From positions 1 through 61,165 of the forward strand of contig NZ_LZMD01000115.1 in the NCBI RefSeq assembly GCF_001668575.1: a DNA stretch of 61,165 bases, in the 5' to 3' direction. Numbering within the stretch: the first letter of the stretch is position 1; each line of letters starts with the position of its first letter. Below, piece by piece: positions 1-7,425 of the stretch. The stretch comes from Mycobacterium sp. 1164985.4 (lineage in GTDB: Bacteria; Actinomycetota; Actinomycetes; Mycobacteriales; Mycobacteriaceae). The notes under the pieces are model-generated. The model saw only the letters and a program-made list of their open reading frames with translations, was not told the origin of the DNA and made no database searches. The position numbers were made by a program, and so were the translations under genes.

Positions 1-35
1 CTGCTAACCTCTGAAAGTCGGTTGGTGTTGCGACG

Positions 36-326
36 TTGACTAGAACCCAACCCGGAACTACCTGCTCAATTTTCGACCGGAACCGACAGCCGTTGCGGAG
101 TCGATCGCAAAGCGCAAAAAACCTATCGACCACCGTCTATGCCGTCTTGGGCTTTTTCTTGGGAGTGATCGGCATCATCGTGGCGGCAGTTGCGACCCCC
201 GGGACTCCATCGACACCTAAAGGAATGCAAGCGGTCCAATGCGCCAGATGCAATGCGGTGACGAACATACCCGTGGGCGACCCGACCTTTGAATGCTGGC
301 AATGCAAACGCACAGCCCCGATGTAG
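36..326 (+). CDS. Small membrane protein with C-terminal zinc-ribbon-like cysteines
   Basis: Hypothetical protein of 96 residues. One hydrophobic segment (about residues 32-54) is followed by a Cys-x-x-Cys pair (CARC) and, about 17 residues later, a second pair (CWQC), the layout of a small zinc ribbon on a single membrane anchor. The start is uncertain: the first in-frame start is TTG and the true N-terminus may lie elsewhere, because the first 30 residues look unremarkable. I do not recognise the family. It lies in a gene-poor stretch with several broken genes, so it could itself be a fragment. Confidence 0.45.
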   Translation: MTRTQPGTTCSIFDRNRQPLRSRSQSAKNLSTTVYAVLGFFLGVIGIIVAAVATPGTPSTPKGMQAVQCARCNAVTNIPVGDPTFECWQCKRTAPM

Positions 327-661
327 AACTTGCGGAAGATCACCCCGAACATGTTGCGCCCCGCTCGCACGATGGCGCGATGGGTCAAACGCTACGCAGG
401 CGCAGACCCAGCCGTCGACCGATCTGCGACGCGGGGCGTGGGAATGAAAGTTGTTATGATGCAACCATATTCAACTTTGCCTAGCTAGGTCGACGAGCTC
501 GCCTTCCATGTCCAGCCCGGCAACTCCTGGAGTCGGCGTTGGCGATCAGGATCGAGCTTGCCGTTGGCGTGCCACGCACGTTGCGTCCCCACCCATGCAC
601 CGAGCGGGTAGTCGAGCTTGCGGGAGTGACGAGAATGCGGCGACATCCACAGTCACCGTAA
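327..661. other. Region without a supportable gene
   Basis: Short overlapping reading frames occur on both strands, but none has recognisable motifs. A TATGAT hexamer near 456 resembles a -10 box, but no convincing gene follows it. The last 20-30 bases, in another frame, encode a Thr/Val/Pro-rich run that may be the N-terminal part of the broken DUF732 gene that follows. Confidence 0.5.
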
Positions 662-996
662 CCGTGTCGTCCCCACCGACCCCCGCCCGAGCCAGCTGAC
701 GAGCAAACCAATACGTGGTATCTCGGAGTAATGAACAGGATGGGGTTCAGAGCCGGCGAACATGACATTGGCGTGGCCCAGCCAACCTGCCAGGAGATGG
801 ACAAAACGGCGGCGGCGGGCGACAGAATGAGAGTCCCATCGCGACGGGCGCGAACATGATGTTCGCCAATGCTTCGAACGAGATGACCAAGACGCAGATG
901 TACGGGCTCCTCGCTGCTGCCGTTTCGGCTTACTGCCCCAAATACCTGGAGGAGCTATACGCGCACGTCGGCTGGGCGAAGATCAAACTTTCCTAA
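662..996 (+). pseudogene. Frameshifted DUF732-type secreted protein
   Basis: Two frames together spell one DUF732-like protein. From 662 one frame reads a Pro/Glu-rich linker and then TNTWYLGVMNRMGFRAGE followed by TCQEMDKTAAAGDRM. It loses sense near 830-850. The next frame, from about 856, reads MFANASNEMTKTQMYGLLAA and then SAYCPKYLEELY before the stop at 994-996. Mycobacterial DUF732 proteins have this pattern: a short-helix N-terminus, one central Cys, and a C-terminal A-x-x-x-YCP motif. A further shift upstream probably separates the signal-peptide region. The intact family is small, secreted and of unknown function. This copy cannot make a full-length protein. Confidence 0.6.
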
Positions 997-1196
997 CACC
1001 CTCCTATCTCGGCCGCAGGTCGAGACCAATCGCGGTGGTGAACTCCACCAATTGACTGAATCAGTGGCGGGGTGCGCAATTCGACACCGTCGACTCGAGA
1101 CTTGATGCTGGTTGCGGCGGAAGGTACGCCGGGCCGCGGGGGGTCGGCCCAGCGGACCTGATAATTACTCTGCCGGTTCTGCCCCGGCTTCAGTAA

Positions 1197-1210
1197 GGGG
1201 GTTTTCCCCC
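1197..1210. repeat. Short G5-T4-C5 hairpin
   Basis: Five G, four T, five C form a perfect five-pair stem with a tetraloop. It lies in non-coding sequence about 220 bp before the DUF6197-like gene. The function is unknown. There is no T-run after it, so a terminator role is only possible. Confidence 0.4.
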
Positions 1211-1350
1211 GTCCTGGCGCGGTAACTACACCCCCGTGTACGGCGATGTCCATCTGCTCCGCCGCTGCGGAGTCGCATCGAGCAAACGTAAGTACTGGGG
1301 CAGTGCTGGCACCCTAAGCGGCGGGGGTCGTCGTACAAATACTGTGCTTA

Positions 1351-1366
1351 TGGGGGTTAACCCCCA
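1351..1366. promoter_or_regulatory. 16-bp perfect palindrome, candidate operator
   Basis: TGGGGGTTAACCCCCA is self-complementary over all 16 bases. It lies about 65 bp before the preferred ATG of the downstream gene and just after a -10-like TACAAA, which is where a repressor site would sit. No regulator is identified. Confidence 0.4.
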
Positions 1367-1431
1367 AAACTTGGGAGGCCAACCTCGTGTTGTCGCGCGG
1401 CCATACTTCGTACTTTGAAGGTATGGCTGAT

Positions 1432-1872
1432 ATGAATACCGACCGGGAGGTAATCGAGGGCGCCCTGGCGCTCATCGAGGCCGACGGCGGGTGGACCCAA
1501 GGCGCCTATTACCGCGATGCCGATGGCACTCAGGTGCACCCGGCAGTCGACTCGCCGGGCAATTGGGTGCGGGTTCGCACCGAGCACGTTGGTGCAGGAG
1601 GCTACAGGACACTTATCGAGCCCGTGGCCGCCCCATGCAGCTTCTGCCTGGGCGGGGCGCTACGTGCTGCGGCTGGTTACTGGCACAGCGGGCAGCCCTA
1701 CGCGGTGCAACAGCAGGTCGATCGGCTGGAACTAGTACTGGTTCGGCTGGCCAATTCTGCCGACGCAATGAACTGGCCGGACTTAGACGCCTTCAACGAT
1801 GACTTGCATACGACCGCTGCCGACGCAGTGCTGTTGCTGAAGCTCGCCGCTGCCTCGGCCTGCGACAGTTAG
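1432..1872 (+). CDS. DUF6197-like hypothetical protein
   Basis: Protein of 146 residues from the preferred ATG at 1432, which has GAAGG ten bases upstream; ATGs at 1387 and 1423 are in frame. The N-terminal helix (REVIEGALALIEADGGWTQG) and the central Cys-Ser-Phe-Cys-Leu-Gly-Gly-Ala-Leu-Arg motif followed by a helical tail match the DUF6197 pattern, a family common in mycobacteria and their phages. No enzymatic function is known. The two close cysteines might bind a metal. The gene stands alone behind a candidate operator. Confidence 0.65.
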   Translation: MNTDREVIEGALALIEADGGWTQGAYYRDADGTQVHPAVDSPGNWVRVRTEHVGAGGYRTLIEPVAAPCSFCLGGALRAAAGYWHSGQPYAVQQQVDRLELVLVRLANSADAMNWPDLDAFNDDLHTTAADAVLLLKLAAASACDS

Positions 1873-2158
1873 TCGACCTGCCGATGACCCTCCCGCGGCC
1901 ATAAGCAGGGCCTCGGAACAAGTATTGCGAAGTCCGCTGCGACATGCCGGTTGGGACATTGGTAGAAAGTGTCCACGGATGAGGTTTGCCCTCGACGTCC
2001 CCAAGCTAATGAATACTATTTGCTGCCGGTTTGCAGTAAGCGGCGACATGGTTCTCGGGTATTCGCTGTACAGATTCTGTCGGTGACTTAAGTTCAAGCC
2101 GGCCTCGGCAGTTCAAACGTTTGGCGGTAGAACGGTTTGGCTCCTGCAGGGGATACCC

Positions 2159-2536
2159 ATGGGGATGTTTGTTCGCGGGTCGGCAGTTGGCGTAGTGCTT
2201 TCTGGCGCAGCGGTTCGGGTGGCCGTCCCGGCGTGGGCTGAGCCTCTCAGCGGTTCCTACACCGCCACTGTGACGAGAGGTAACCCGGCCATTGACTTGA
2301 ACGTCGGCGATACGTGTCCGTGACTTTCACGCCGTGCGGTCCGGACTGCACTCATCTTCAACTTGGAGCGATAGAGGCATTCCAAAGTGATCTGCACTTG
2401 CAAGGCGACAACCCGCACCTCAAAAGCCGGTGATCATGTCTGCACATACACGCAGACCAGCGACGTCTCGGTCCTGACCAGTGACTGCCCGCCATATCGC
2501 TCGGCTAATGTCTACGCGCTTACTGAGAATGGATGA
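2159..2536 (+). pseudogene. Frameshifted secreted protein with CGPDC motif
   Basis: ATG at 2159 opens a 54-codon frame with a signal peptide (hydrophobic stretch ending AWA) and a mature start PLSGSYTATVT, stopped at 2321. The +1 frame continues with VTFTPCGPDCTHLQLG and a DLHLQGD segment to 2433. A third frame ends with VYALTENG and a stop at 2534-2536. Together these follow a mycobacterial family of small secreted proteins with a W-T-F/M-T-P-C-G-x-D-C core and a Y-x-L-T-x-x-G end. Several indels break it, so it is a relic. Confidence 0.6.
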
Positions 2537-2700
2537 TCGTCAGATCGAAATTCGACTCGGCGTCGGCCTATCTTGCGCGTCGTTGCAGAGCCGGCAGCCC
2601 GCGCCGTCCTCGGGTCGACCTCTCCGACGAGCTGCCCGAGTCGGTGGAGCACATCGCCGAGGTCGCCGCGTCCGCGCGACCGGACGCGGCGATAGCCGTC

Positions 2701-2880
2701 GTCGTGGACGCTTTTAACGGCGACTACACCGTCACTGTCGACGGCACACCAACAAGCCATTGTTGACTATGACGCCATGCGGGGCAGATTGCACCACCAC
2801 TAGAACCCGTTCTGGACCGCCGCTGCCCACTTACAAGACAGCAATTGGGTCGCGACCTGCCCGCAGGGCCGTATGTCACG
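2701..2880 (+). pseudogene. Second fragment of the CGxDC secreted-protein family
   Basis: One frame reads FNGDYTVTVDGT and then stops. The next reads LTMTPCGADCTTTRT. These match the same two blocks seen in the relic at 2159-2536 (GSYTATVT and FTPCGPDC), so this is probably a second decayed paralogue in tandem. No signal peptide or intact C-terminus can be joined with confidence, and the ends are approximate. Confidence 0.45.
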
Positions 2881-3149
2881 CCTTAATCGAATCGTTTGTG
2901 TCAGGGACGATAATGCCCACTTTCGACCAAGACTGCCCCGGTTGGGCACTGCCGAGCAGAACCCGCTCTGAGATGCGGGGCAACTGGAAGAAATACATGT
3001 AACACGACGCGAAAGCCTGCCTGCTCGTTATCAGCGCCCGCAGGAAAGCGTCGGGGTGTGGACAGACAATGTCGACAGTGGCACCAGGCGATCGGGGAAT
3101 CTCCGCCGCGACCCCCACGCCACCACGCCACCCCAGTCATGCCCGACGA

Positions 3150-3620
3150 GGTGCACCGCTGCGCGCCGCTGGTATCAATCAGCGCACGGGCGTCTTGGTC
3201 TGGGGTCGAGGGCATCGTGTGCAAGCACTTAGGTTCTGCGTACAAGCCCGGGATCCGGTCGCAGGATCAAATCAATACGCCCTATCGGTTGCGAAGCGAG
3301 TTCGTGATCGGCGGCTGGCTTCCCAGCATGGGTCCAACCAGCCGCACAATTGATGCGCTGTCTTCGGGGCCTACGCCGGAAATCGTCTGCAATTCTTCGG
3401 AGTGGTCGGCGCCAGCCTCAGCGAGGTGGAGCGGCGACGAATTGCCGCAGCTTTAGATTCGTTACGCTGCAACACTTCACCGTTCCCGAATGTCCCACCG
3501 ATATCGCGCACACCGTACTCGCTGGGTCCACGCCGGGCTGGCCGGCGTAATCGACTACCGGGATTCGGCAACACACTGCGACACCCTTCGTGGAAGGGCT
3601 CACGAGCCGACGTGGCCTGA
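3150..3620 (+). pseudogene. Decayed ATP-dependent DNA ligase (LigC/LigD-like C-terminal part)
   Basis: Pieces of an ATP-dependent ligase are readable in successive frames. The first reads VEGIVCKHLGSAYKPG and then EFVIGGWLP, corresponding to ligase motif IV (EG-V-K) and motif V. After a frameshift comes GAYAGNRLQFFGVVGASL then SEVERRRIAAAL and NTSPFPNVPP, the OB-fold domain of LigC/LigD-type ligases. After further shifts come RWVHAGLAGVIDYRD and LRHPSWKGSRADV, ending at TGA 3618-3620. The N-terminal half with the catalytic lysine is not seen. At least three shifts are needed, so this is an inactive remnant. Confidence 0.7.
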
Positions 3621-3655
3621 GCACTGGTCACATCTCCGCCATGGCCGGCCGACGG

Positions 3656-4618
3656 TCAGAATCGCCAGGCCCTGCCGATGACAGCCTCCTCCGCGATGGT
3701 GCCCGCCCCGGGGTCTCCGGTACACAAGATCCCGCGTTCGGCGTCGGCGTCGACACTCGCGCAGTATGCGCGGGAATCCTGCGCATGCGTGCGATTGTCA
3801 TCCATCACCCACAGTCGGCCGCGCGGCACCGTGACGGGTCCGAACTCGGCACCGAGGCATCGGTCGACGTCGGGATCTACACCAAGCGTCGCCGAGTCGA
3901 GGTATGGCTCGATGACCGGCTCGCCGTTCACCGTGAGTCCAGAATCTTCCCGGCATTCCACCTTCTGCCCCCCGGTCGCGATGATCCGTGTGATCAGCTC
4001 GTTCTCGTTCGGCGGAAGAAATCCGGCACCCGAGAGGAAGTTCTGCAGCCACCGCACTGCCGCATTGTGCGAGCGGATCGGCTCGGAGCCCACGTTCCAT
4101 GTTGGCGGAGCGCGGAACACAATCACGTCGCCCGACCTCGGCCTGCTACCGAGACGGTACGAACGATATGACAGCTTGTCTATGATGACGCGCTCGCCCG
4201 CTCTCAGGGTCGGCGCCATCGCGTCCGACCGGATCGGGTAAGGCTGGGCGACGAACCTCGCCCCGAACGCATATAGAACGACGAGAAGTAGAACCACGCT
4301 GGCGGCCACCGCGACGAACTTCCGCAGGATGCCCCGCGTCCGTTTTGGCGTCCCGGGCACCTCGGCGGTGGTCATTGGGGCCTCGTCGCCCGCATTCTCT
4401 GATTTGGCTTCGTCTGGCGAGCGCTCGTGCTTTGCAGCAGGCGCCGGCGACGACGAGACGGCCACGCCACATTCGTTACAGAACTTCGATGCCGGCGGCA
4501 ACACAACGCCACACGAAGCGCACGACAGCTCCGCTGCCGCTACACCCTCGCGACCGTCGCCCACGTCGGTATAATCCCACCGCGGGTCAGCAACGCTGCG
4601 TATATCCAACTGCGACAC
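3656..4618 (-). CDS. Zinc-ribbon signal peptidase I paralogue lacking catalytic residues
   Basis: S26-family protein of 320 residues, GTG start. A zinc ribbon (Cys33, 36, 47, 50) is followed by a charged linker, one membrane segment (about 101-124) and a LepB-like outer domain. The LepB boxes are recognisable but altered. The nucleophile box reads IRSDAMAPTL, with Ala133 where the family has Ser. The box with the general-base Lys reads ITRIIATGGQ, with Thr210 in its place. The last box reads MDDNRTHAQDSR, having lost the usual Gly and Ser. Other family features (TVNG, CLGAEFGPVTVP, paired Cys) are kept. It is therefore intact but probably non-proteolytic, perhaps a binding or regulatory protein at the membrane. 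Confidence 0.8.
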   Translation of the reverse strand: MSQLDIRSVADPRWDYTDVGDGREGVAAAELSCASCGVVLPPASKFCNECGVAVSSSPAPAAKHERSPDEAKSENAGDEAPMTTAEVPGTPKRTRGILRKFVAVAASVVLLLVVLYAFGARFVAQPYPIRSDAMAPTLRAGERVIIDKLSYRSYRLGSRPRSGDVIVFRAPPTWNVGSEPIRSHNAAVRWLQNFLSGAGFLPPNENELITRIIATGGQKVECREDSGLTVNGEPVIEPYLDSATLGVDPDVDRCLGAEFGPVTVPRGRLWVMDDNRTHAQDSRAYCASVDADAERGILCTGDPGAGTIAEEAVIGRAWRF

Positions 4619-4698
4619 GCCAAAAGGAAGCGTGTGGAGACTCGATGTGGGCCTTCAATCGCCGATACAACGGAGGGCCGCTATTGCGCGTTTGTGTC

Positions 4699-4908
4699 TC
4701 AGCCCGGTGACTGTCCAGAAAATCCCGCAAAATCTGCGTTGATTTCCGACTGCAATTCCCGCGTGAAGTTCTCAACGCATTCGTCGATCAGCGACCTAAA
4801 CGAACTGGGGTCGCTGTAGGTGTTCGGGTGGAAGGTCACTGAGCCGCTCCAATGAGCGACCACGTTCCCTTCGTCATCGCGCCTGACGGTCACAATGGTC
4901 GCGCTCAT
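4699..4908 (-). CDS. Small hypothetical protein
   Basis: Protein of 69 residues beginning MSATIVTVRRDDEGNVVAHW, with a good ribosome-binding site (GAAGGGG) a few bases upstream, which fixes this start. No transmembrane segment or known motif. It lies upstream of, and on the same strand as, the signal-peptidase paralogue, with an 80-bp gap. Function unknown. Confidence 0.55.
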   Translation of the reverse strand: MSATIVTVRRDDEGNVVAHWSGSVTFHPNTYSDPSSFRSLIDECVENFTRELQSEINADFAGFSGQSPG

Positions 4909-5322
4909 ATGTTGCCCCTTCAATCGGATGTCTGGGCGAAGGCCCCGCAGACTTTCTGGCGACCACTCCCGAGACGTACCCGCTGCTGGACACGTCTGTG
5001 GCGCATAGCGAACCATAGCGTTGTTCCGTACAAGCCGGGTGAAACTGCGTGGTTTTCGTGTAAGGGCCGCATCGTCCCCTTCGTTAAGAAGAGAGCAGGA
5101 GCACGGTTCCATATGGCCCACAACGGGTGACCCGGCGGCCGCTTTCACCCAAAGCAGTTGTCACAGCCAACTTTCAGTGCATCCGATGCGACCCTTCGGA
5201 TTTTCGAACGCCGATCAACTACGTGATCGGAAACCAGCGAAGAAGACCTGAAAACCCCCGGCCGTTGTGTGACACCAACTACGCTTTGCAGAGACCGACC
5301 GGTCACGACACGAGGGTGGGAC
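4909..5322. other. Divergent intergenic region
   Basis: About 410 bp between two divergent genes. It should hold both promoters, but no hexamer pair stands out. The short frames on both strands carry no recognisable motif. Confidence 0.5.
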
Positions 5323-5748
5323 ATGATTCGCCAACTGCTCGCCGCTGCCGCCATCGCCGGCGCCGCCATCTGCGCGGCACCGTTCGCCTCTGCGGACGAC
5401 AACGACTATCCCGACACCCCCGGCCGGTATGCCTCCGACGTACCCGGCATGAACTACGACGCCCACCTCACCGGGCCGTGCTTCAACCTCGAGCGGTTCA
5501 CCTTCGGGCGCGGCCCCGGCGGCGAGGTCTTACAGTGCCGCTGGATCGAGAACCAGTGGCCCCCCATCCCTACCAACCAGGGGTTCTGGCAGGCGTCCTA
5601 TGAACTTTTTGGTGTCCAGGACGTCGGCGCCCCGTGCCCCAAGCCTCAAGCCGCCGCCCAATCCCCCGATGGTCGTCCGATGCTGTGCCTCGGCGCCCGG
5701 GGATGGCAGCCGGGCTTCTTCACCCGCGAGGGCTTCTTCCCGAGGTAA
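5323..5748 (+). CDS. Secreted hypothetical protein
   Basis: Protein of 141 residues. The ATG at 5323 follows GAGGGTGGG, a usable ribosome-binding site. A signal peptide (MIRQLLAAAAIAGAAICAAP) ends at an AxA site before DDNDYP. The mature part has four cysteines, is rich in Gly, Pro and aromatic residues, and ends in a Phe-rich tail. It resembles the many small exported mycobacterial proteins of unknown role, with probable disulphides. No close family is recognised. Confidence 0.75.
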   Translation: MIRQLLAAAAIAGAAICAAPFASADDNDYPDTPGRYASDVPGMNYDAHLTGPCFNLERFTFGRGPGGEVLQCRWIENQWPPIPTNQGFWQASYELFGVQDVGAPCPKPQAAAQSPDGRPMLCLGARGWQPGFFTREGFFPR

Positions 5749-5752
5749 GCCG

Positions 5753-6106
5753 TCAGGCGCGCAACGTCTCGCTCGGCGGAGTTCCGTAGGTGCGTTTGTA
5801 GACGCCGCTGAAGCGCCCTGCGTGCGTGAACCCCCACCGGCCCGCGATCGCCATCACGGTGTCGCTGCGCGGGTCCGCTATTTGCAGTTCGCGGTGTGCT
5901 CGGTCGAGTCGCACGCGGCGCAAATACTCGAGCGGCGTCGTCCCGAGGTGTCGCCGGAACGCGTACTGGACCGAACGCGGCGTCACATTGACGGCAGTGG
6001 CAATATCTCTGAGTGTTATTTCCCTGTGGGCGTTCTCGTTGATGAACGTGATCGCGCGCCGCAGCAGGGCGGACTGAACGCGAGCCGGGTCCACATGGTT
6101 GCGCAT
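5753..6106 (-). CDS. AraC-type DNA-binding domain protein, short
   Basis: From ATG 6106 the protein has 117 residues, nearly all one AraC/XylS HTH domain. It has two helix-turn-helix units (REITLRDIATAVNVTPRSVQ and AIAGRWGFTHAGRFSGVYKR) with the family's L-x-x-VR-L-x-x-A-x-x-x-L linker helix. AraC regulators are usually about 300 residues with an N-terminal sensor domain, which is absent here. The frame is open further upstream, but that part overlaps the SRPBCC relic and shows no sensor domain. It is either a stand-alone DNA-binding protein or a truncated gene whose 5' end was lost. Confidence 0.65.
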   Translation of the reverse strand: MRNHVDPARVQSALLRRAITFINENAHREITLRDIATAVNVTPRSVQYAFRRHLGTTPLEYLRRVRLDRAHRELQIADPRSDTVMAIAGRWGFTHAGRFSGVYKRTYGTPPSETLRA

Positions 6107-6182
6107 AGCAATCGTCGGATACCCCTGCGCCGATAACCGAAACGGCTTACGACGCGTTTCACACCCAAGACATGATTTGCTG

Positions 6183-6632
6183 ATGAACGATCGCATCGAA
6201 GTCCAGCGCACCATCGCCGCACCCGCGTCCGACGTCTTCGCCGTCCGGCGCACCCCCGAGGCCATGTCGCGATTGACGCCACCGGATGCTGCAGGACGCG
6301 GAGGGAGAACTGGTTCGCGCGGCCGGCGACAGCTTCGTCGTCCACACGGATCGCGAAGCTCTCAACGACTTCCCCATGGGCAAGTACGACGTCACCGTCT
6401 CGATCCGCGATTTCGAGCAGGACAGCAAGTCGGGCACCTCTACGGCTATCGCCTGGAGTCCACCGCCGATGGAACGCTGGTGACGTCGTTCTACGACTGG
6501 TCCGATATCGATCCGCACTGGCGCGAGGCGGGCATCTCCCCCGTCGTCTCCGAGAACGCGTTGCGCGCGACGCTGGGCATTCTCGACCGCACGGTCAGGC
6601 GCGGCTACCCGCATTCGTCAACCGTAGGTTGA
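6183..6632 (+). pseudogene. Frameshifted SRPBCC-family gene
   Basis: Starts well with MNDRIEVQRTIAAPASDVFA, the classic first strand of a START-like SRPBCC protein. It then jumps frames: GHVAIDATG in one, MLQDAEGELVRAAGDSF to SIRDFEQD in another, and back to VGHLYGYRLESTADGTLV and YDWSDIDPHWREAG through ILDRTVRRGY in the first. At least three small indels are required, and a segment before VGHLYGYR looks missing. Intact family members bind hydrophobic ligands. This copy should not fold. Its 3' end runs into the first operator of the next gene. Confidence 0.7.
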
Positions 6633-6662
6633 CGCGTTCCACTCGTCAACCTACGGTTGACG
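6616..6662. promoter_or_regulatory. Pair of 19-bp palindromic operators
   Basis: Two sites, 6616-6634 and 6644-6662, each read CGTCAACC-NNN-GGTTGACG. One has GTA and the other TAC in the centre, so they are exact reverse complements of each other. Centres are 28 bp apart, and the second ends two bases before the ATG of the Clp-N/HTH gene. Placement on the promoter and start strongly suggests repression, probably by the HTH protein itself. Confidence 0.7.
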
Positions 6663-6664
6663 GT

Positions 6665-7390
6665 ATGACGCAGCCCGCCAAGATCACCAACCCGGTCCGG
6701 CTCGACGACCTCATCGACGTCATCAAGACCGTGCACACCGAACCTCTCGACCAGCTCACCGACGCCGTACTGGCGGCCGAGTCCCTCGGCGAGATCGCCG
6801 ACCACCTGATCGGCCATTTCGTCGACCAGGCCCGCCGCTCCGGCGCGTCGTGGACCGACATCGGCAAGTGCATGGGCGTCACCAAACAGGCCGCGCAGAA
6901 GCGCTTCGTCCCCAAGACGCCCACCGACGCCGAACTCCTCGATCCCAACGCAGGATTCGGCAGGTTCACTCCCCGCGCCCGCAACGTCGTCGTCGAATCT
7001 CAGAACCTCGCCCACGCGGCCGGCAACGTCGAGATCGGATCCGATCACCTTCTGCTGGCACTGTTCCAGGACCCGAACGGACTGGCCGCCAAGCTGCTCT
7101 CCGCCCAAGGCGTCGACTCCGACGCCGTGACGAAGACGGTGTCACTTCCGCCTCGGGCCGAAGGTGCCCTTCCCGCTCTGATCCCCTTCACCAGCAGCGC
7201 CAAAAAGGTTCTCGAACTGACCTTCCGGCAAGCACTTCGCTTGGGACACAACTACGTCGGTACCGAACACATCTTCTTGGCGCTATGGGAAGCCGAGGAC
7301 GACAGCGGCCCTCTGCACCGCATCGGCGTCGACAAAGACCGATTCGAAGCCGAACTGCTCGACGCGTTACAGGCCTTCGCCAACGAGTGA
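6665..7390 (+). CDS. HTH plus Clp N-terminal repeat protein
   Basis: Protein of 241 residues from ATG 6665. The N-terminal part (about 1-85) ends with a helix-turn-helix (SWTDIGKCMGVTKQAAQKRF). The rest is a Clp N-terminal double repeat (FTPRARNVVVESQNLAHAAG, IGSDHLLLALFQD; then FTSSAKKVLELTFRQALRLG, VGTEHIFLALWE), as in ClpA/ClpC substrate or adaptor domains. There is no AAA+ module. Such proteins may link DNA binding to Clp proteolysis or stress sensing. The start abuts a double palindrome and may be translated from a leaderless or very short leader. Autoregulation is inferred. Confidence 0.8.
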   Translation: MTQPAKITNPVRLDDLIDVIKTVHTEPLDQLTDAVLAAESLGEIADHLIGHFVDQARRSGASWTDIGKCMGVTKQAAQKRFVPKTPTDAELLDPNAGFGRFTPRARNVVVESQNLAHAAGNVEIGSDHLLLALFQDPNGLAAKLLSAQGVDSDAVTKTVSLPPRAEGALPALIPFTSSAKKVLELTFRQALRLGHNYVGTEHIFLALWEAEDDSGPLHRIGVDKDRFEAELLDALQAFANE

Positions 7391-7425
7391 TCTCACAACG
7401 GTCGGCAAATGGACGTCTTCATGAT

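Larger units (their letters stand above)
997..1386. other. Non-coding stretch with two G/C-run inverted repeats
   Basis: About 390 bp with no convincing gene. It contains a GGGGG-TTTT-CCCCC hairpin at 1197-1210 and a perfect 16-bp palindrome at 1351-1366, described separately. A TACAAA hexamer near 1334 could be a -10 box for the downstream DUF6197-like gene. Confidence 0.5.

Noticed and set aside
1236..1418. Small plus-strand open frame upstream of the DUF6197-like gene
   Set aside because: It spans the palindrome, lacks a ribosome-binding site and motifs, and overlaps the better-supported gene only by chance.
1..6632. Prophage or insertion sequence as the cause of the decayed region
   Set aside because: No transposase, integrase, terminal inverted repeats, target duplications or tRNA gene could be found. 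Only a phage-associated family (DUF6197-like) is present.
662..6632. Sequencing errors as the explanation for all broken genes
   Set aside because: Rejected as the main cause because some relics also miss segments, and more than 50 genes over the following 50 kb are intact, including a 9.9-kb frame. It cannot be excluded for single indels.
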